Below are positions 62,659 through 64,000 of a DNA stretch of 64,000 nt, piece by piece. The notes under the pieces were generated by a model, which did not search any database, was not told where the DNA came from, and was given only the letters and a program-made list of their open reading frames with translations. Location: assembly GCA_015066785.1 (NCBI GenBank), contig SVNT01000007.1:50399-114398 (forward strand). Reading direction: 5' to 3'. The position numbers and the translations under genes were made by a program. Origin of the DNA: Ruminococcus sp. GTDB taxonomy: Bacteria > Bacillota > Clostridia > Oscillospirales > Ruminococcaceae. Each line of letters begins with the position of its first letter. The first letter of the stretch is position 1.

Positions 62659-62828
62659 AATTCCTTCCTCCGTTTTTCGATATTTTCGAGAGAGCATTCA
62701 TACCCTTTCGTAAGTACCTACAAAAACGGCTGATTTTTTAAGTCTGTTTGCGTAGGTTTTTGCAGCTTTGTAGAATTGCATAAAATCACCCAGAGGAAGT
62801 TAGTGAGTTTTGCTATCTTATGGGGAGA

Positions 62829-62866
62829 ATAAAAAACGCTGTTTTCTCAAAAACGAGAAAACAGCG
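62829..62866 (-). terminator. Terminator of the hsdS-recombinase genes
   Basis: On the minus strand CGCTGTTTTCTC pairs with GAGAAAACAGCG and is followed by six T. Confidence 0.85.
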
Positions 62867-62876
62867 CTTGCTTAAA

Positions 62877-62902
62877 CACCCTTCATCAACGTAAGCCGTT
62901 TC
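62877..62902 (+). repeat. Inverted repeat copy 1 (hsdS-type TLHQRKPF sequence)
   Basis: Read on the plus strand it encodes TLHQRKPF followed by Arg and stop. It matches copy 2 (63867-63892, opposite orientation) at 25 of 26 positions. The plus-strand sequence before it is not hsdS-like. Confidence 0.85.
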
Positions 62903-62915
62903 GTTAATGATTAAG

Positions 62916-63842
62916 TTAGCTTAAACCTGAGAGAGAACGCATTACCAAATCCACATCCTGATTTTCAAGTTCCTGAATGATATGTAAATAGGTCTTTTGT
63001 GTGGTTGTCATACTGGCGTGTCCTAATCTACGAGCAACACTGGCTATTGAAACACCCGCAAATAGCAATAAAGACGCGTGAGTGTGCCTCAATCCGTGAA
63101 TAGAAATCTCGGAAAGCTTCAAAGCCTTGCAATGACGACTCAAAATGTCATTTACAGTTGAATTATAAACCTTACCTCTTACAAAAATAGGCTCATCTTC
63201 AGGTAATCCTTTTACAAGCTCAGAGAACTGAATTACTGTCTGCCAATCAATCTGTATTTTTCTTACAGATGACTTATTCTTTGTGGGAAGAAATCCCCCG
63301 GCACCTTTATAATCCCAGGTCTTGCTAATTGAGAGCATTTGATGAGAAAAGTCGAAATCTCGTGGTGTTAGTGCAAGAGCCTCAGAAAAACGCATACCAG
63401 TCTTGGCGACCAAAAGTATAAACCAATCCCAGTTGACTTCTGATTTTAAGTCAAGGGATGTCAGGAGCGTATGCAATTCAAACTGGTTGAGATACTTGAT
63501 TTTCTTTGCGGAGGGCGTTTTTCCTTTGATAATTGCCTTTCTTGTCGGATCACGCTCTATCAGCCCCTCATCAACTGCGTCAAGGATTGCGCCTTTAAGC
63601 TGATGATGAAAATCCATAGTGGTTTGCCTTTCGTGATAAATAGCGTAATCATTAAGTAACTGCTGATAAGCTATTCTGTTCAGATTTCCGAGCATCAGAC
63701 TTGGAGCAAGCTTTCTTAGCCAAGACAAGGTCATATTGTATTTATCGAGCGTTACCTTTCTGATAGCACCTTCCTTATATACCTTCACCCATTTTTCGTA
63801 GTAATCACAGAATAAATCTGTGCGTTTAACATCGTCTAACAT
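62916..63842 (-). CDS. Tyrosine recombinase next to hsdS (XerC/D- or PsrA-like)
   Basis: A 308-residue recombinase: core-binding domain in residues 1-105, catalytic Arg in AKTGMRFSEALAL near 151, HGLRHTHASLLLFAGVSIAS near 249, RRLGHASMTTTQKTYLHI with the last His and nucleophile Tyr near 289. GGAGG lies nine bases before the ATG. Its start overlaps the hsdS 3' end by 17 bases, so the two are co-expressed. Recombinases of this kind invert hsdS segments in phase-variable type I systems such as the pneumococcal one. Confidence 0.92.
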   Translation of the reverse strand: MLDDVKRTDLFCDYYEKWVKVYKEGAIRKVTLDKYNMTLSWLRKLAPSLMLGNLNRIAYQQLLNDYAIYHERQTTMDFHHQLKGAILDAVDEGLIERDPTRKAIIKGKTPSAKKIKYLNQFELHTLLTSLDLKSEVNWDWFILLVAKTGMRFSEALALTPRDFDFSHQMLSISKTWDYKGAGGFLPTKNKSSVRKIQIDWQTVIQFSELVKGLPEDEPIFVRGKVYNSTVNDILSRHCKALKLSEISIHGLRHTHASLLLFAGVSIASVARRLGHASMTTTQKTYLHIIQELENQDVDLVMRSLSGLS

Positions 63843-64000
63843 AAAATTTTACCTCCATTTTTCGTTGAAACGGCTTACGCTGATGAAGGGTGATAAGGTT
63901 GTCGAGGTTTGTAAAATATTGCCCAATTTCAGCTTGTTCTTTGAGTGATTTTGGCACACAAAATTCAGTTGCTGAAACCAATTTCCAATCAGCTCGTGGC
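63826..64000 (-). CDS. hsdS: Type I restriction specificity subunit HsdS, 3' end only
   Basis: The last 58 codons are visible; the rest is beyond the right edge. They read VPKSLKEQAEIGQYFTNLDN followed by LITLHQRK, the conserved helical region of HsdS that follows each target recognition domain, then the unusual short tail PFQRKMEVKFYVRRC. Normal HsdS continues with about 20 helical residues after LHQRK, so the end here has been replaced at the inverted repeat. HsdS determines the DNA target of the HsdM/HsdR enzyme. Confidence 0.85.
   Translation of the reverse strand, partial: PRADWKLVSATEFCVPKSLKEQAEIGQYFTNLDNLITLHQRKPFQRKMEVKFYVRRC
63867..63892 (-). repeat. Inverted repeat copy 2 (inside hsdS)
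   Basis: On the minus strand this 26-bp unit encodes TLHQRKPF within hsdS. It is inverted relative to copy 1 at 62877-62902, with the recombinase gene between them. Confidence 0.85.

Noticed and set aside
58495..64000. Prophage
   Set aside because: Integrases, relaxase and RepA-like ATPase are present, but no capsid, terminase, portal, tail or lysis gene.

Overview
The window reads as chromosomal DNA of an endospore-lineage Firmicute, most likely a Ruminococcus-like member of the Oscillospiraceae. Reasons: spoIIR, the AddAB nuclease, YtrA-type GntR regulation, the MoxR/DUF58/transglutaminase operon, strong AGGAGG ribosome sites, TTGACA-17-TATAAT promoters, and gene-dense medium-GC DNA. The genus is inference; no 16S gene is present.

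Layout. 1-4.2 kb: purine genes (purE and a PurF-like gene cut by the left edge) behind a structured leader, the phosphoglycerate mutase apgM, and two glycosyltransferases. 4.2-8.6 kb: transglutaminase-like membrane protein, DUF58 protein and MoxR ATPase, read leftwards. 8.6-16.2 kb: spoIIR, addB, addA. 16.2-17.7 kb: rpsF-ssb-rpsR and tRNA-Pro(GGG). 17.7-23.2 kb: an AT-rich orphan gene, a Cys-rich redox-family protein, a DUF1846 protein, and a GntR/ABC operon. 23.2-29.3 kb: a YtxH-like peptide, ychF, and two paralogous repeat-rich surface proteins. 29.3-33.2 kb: a complex hairpin repeat, a polar amino-acid ABC transporter, and a stand-alone GMP synthase ATP-PPase subunit. 33.2-34.3 kb: a small AT-rich insert bracketed by copies of the guaA 3' end. 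34.5-42.7 kb: hypothetical genes, a membrane c-di-GMP phosphodiesterase, a LysR regulator divergent from a TrpXYZ-type ABC transporter, DUF554, a shrunken flavodoxin/ferredoxin gene and a small helical protein. 42.7-50.9 kb: a three-gene hydrolase/acetyltransferase/phosphorylase operon, then a rightward run containing a dehydrogenase, proB, proA, a Lys-rich membrane protein, tyrA and a LacI regulator. 50.9-57.3 kb: HlyD/MacB/FtsX-type exporter, YgjP-like metallopeptidase, EamA transporter. 57.5-58.5 kb: rplM-rpsI.

From 58.5 kb to the right edge lies an integrated mobile region: a tyrosine integrase directly after rpsI, a MobV relaxase with a candidate oriT hairpin, a RepA-like ATPase, a helix-turn-helix protein, then a second tyrosine recombinase overlapping the 3' end of a type I restriction specificity gene (hsdS) that runs off the window. 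Inverted 26-bp copies of the hsdS sequence encoding TLHQRKPF flank the second recombinase, which looks like a site-specific inversion switch. I consider this the most interesting feature, followed by the guaA-flanked mini-insert, the PurF-like protein lacking the usual N-terminal Cys, and the leader RNA ahead of purE.

No CRISPR array, rRNA, transposase or prophage structural gene was seen.
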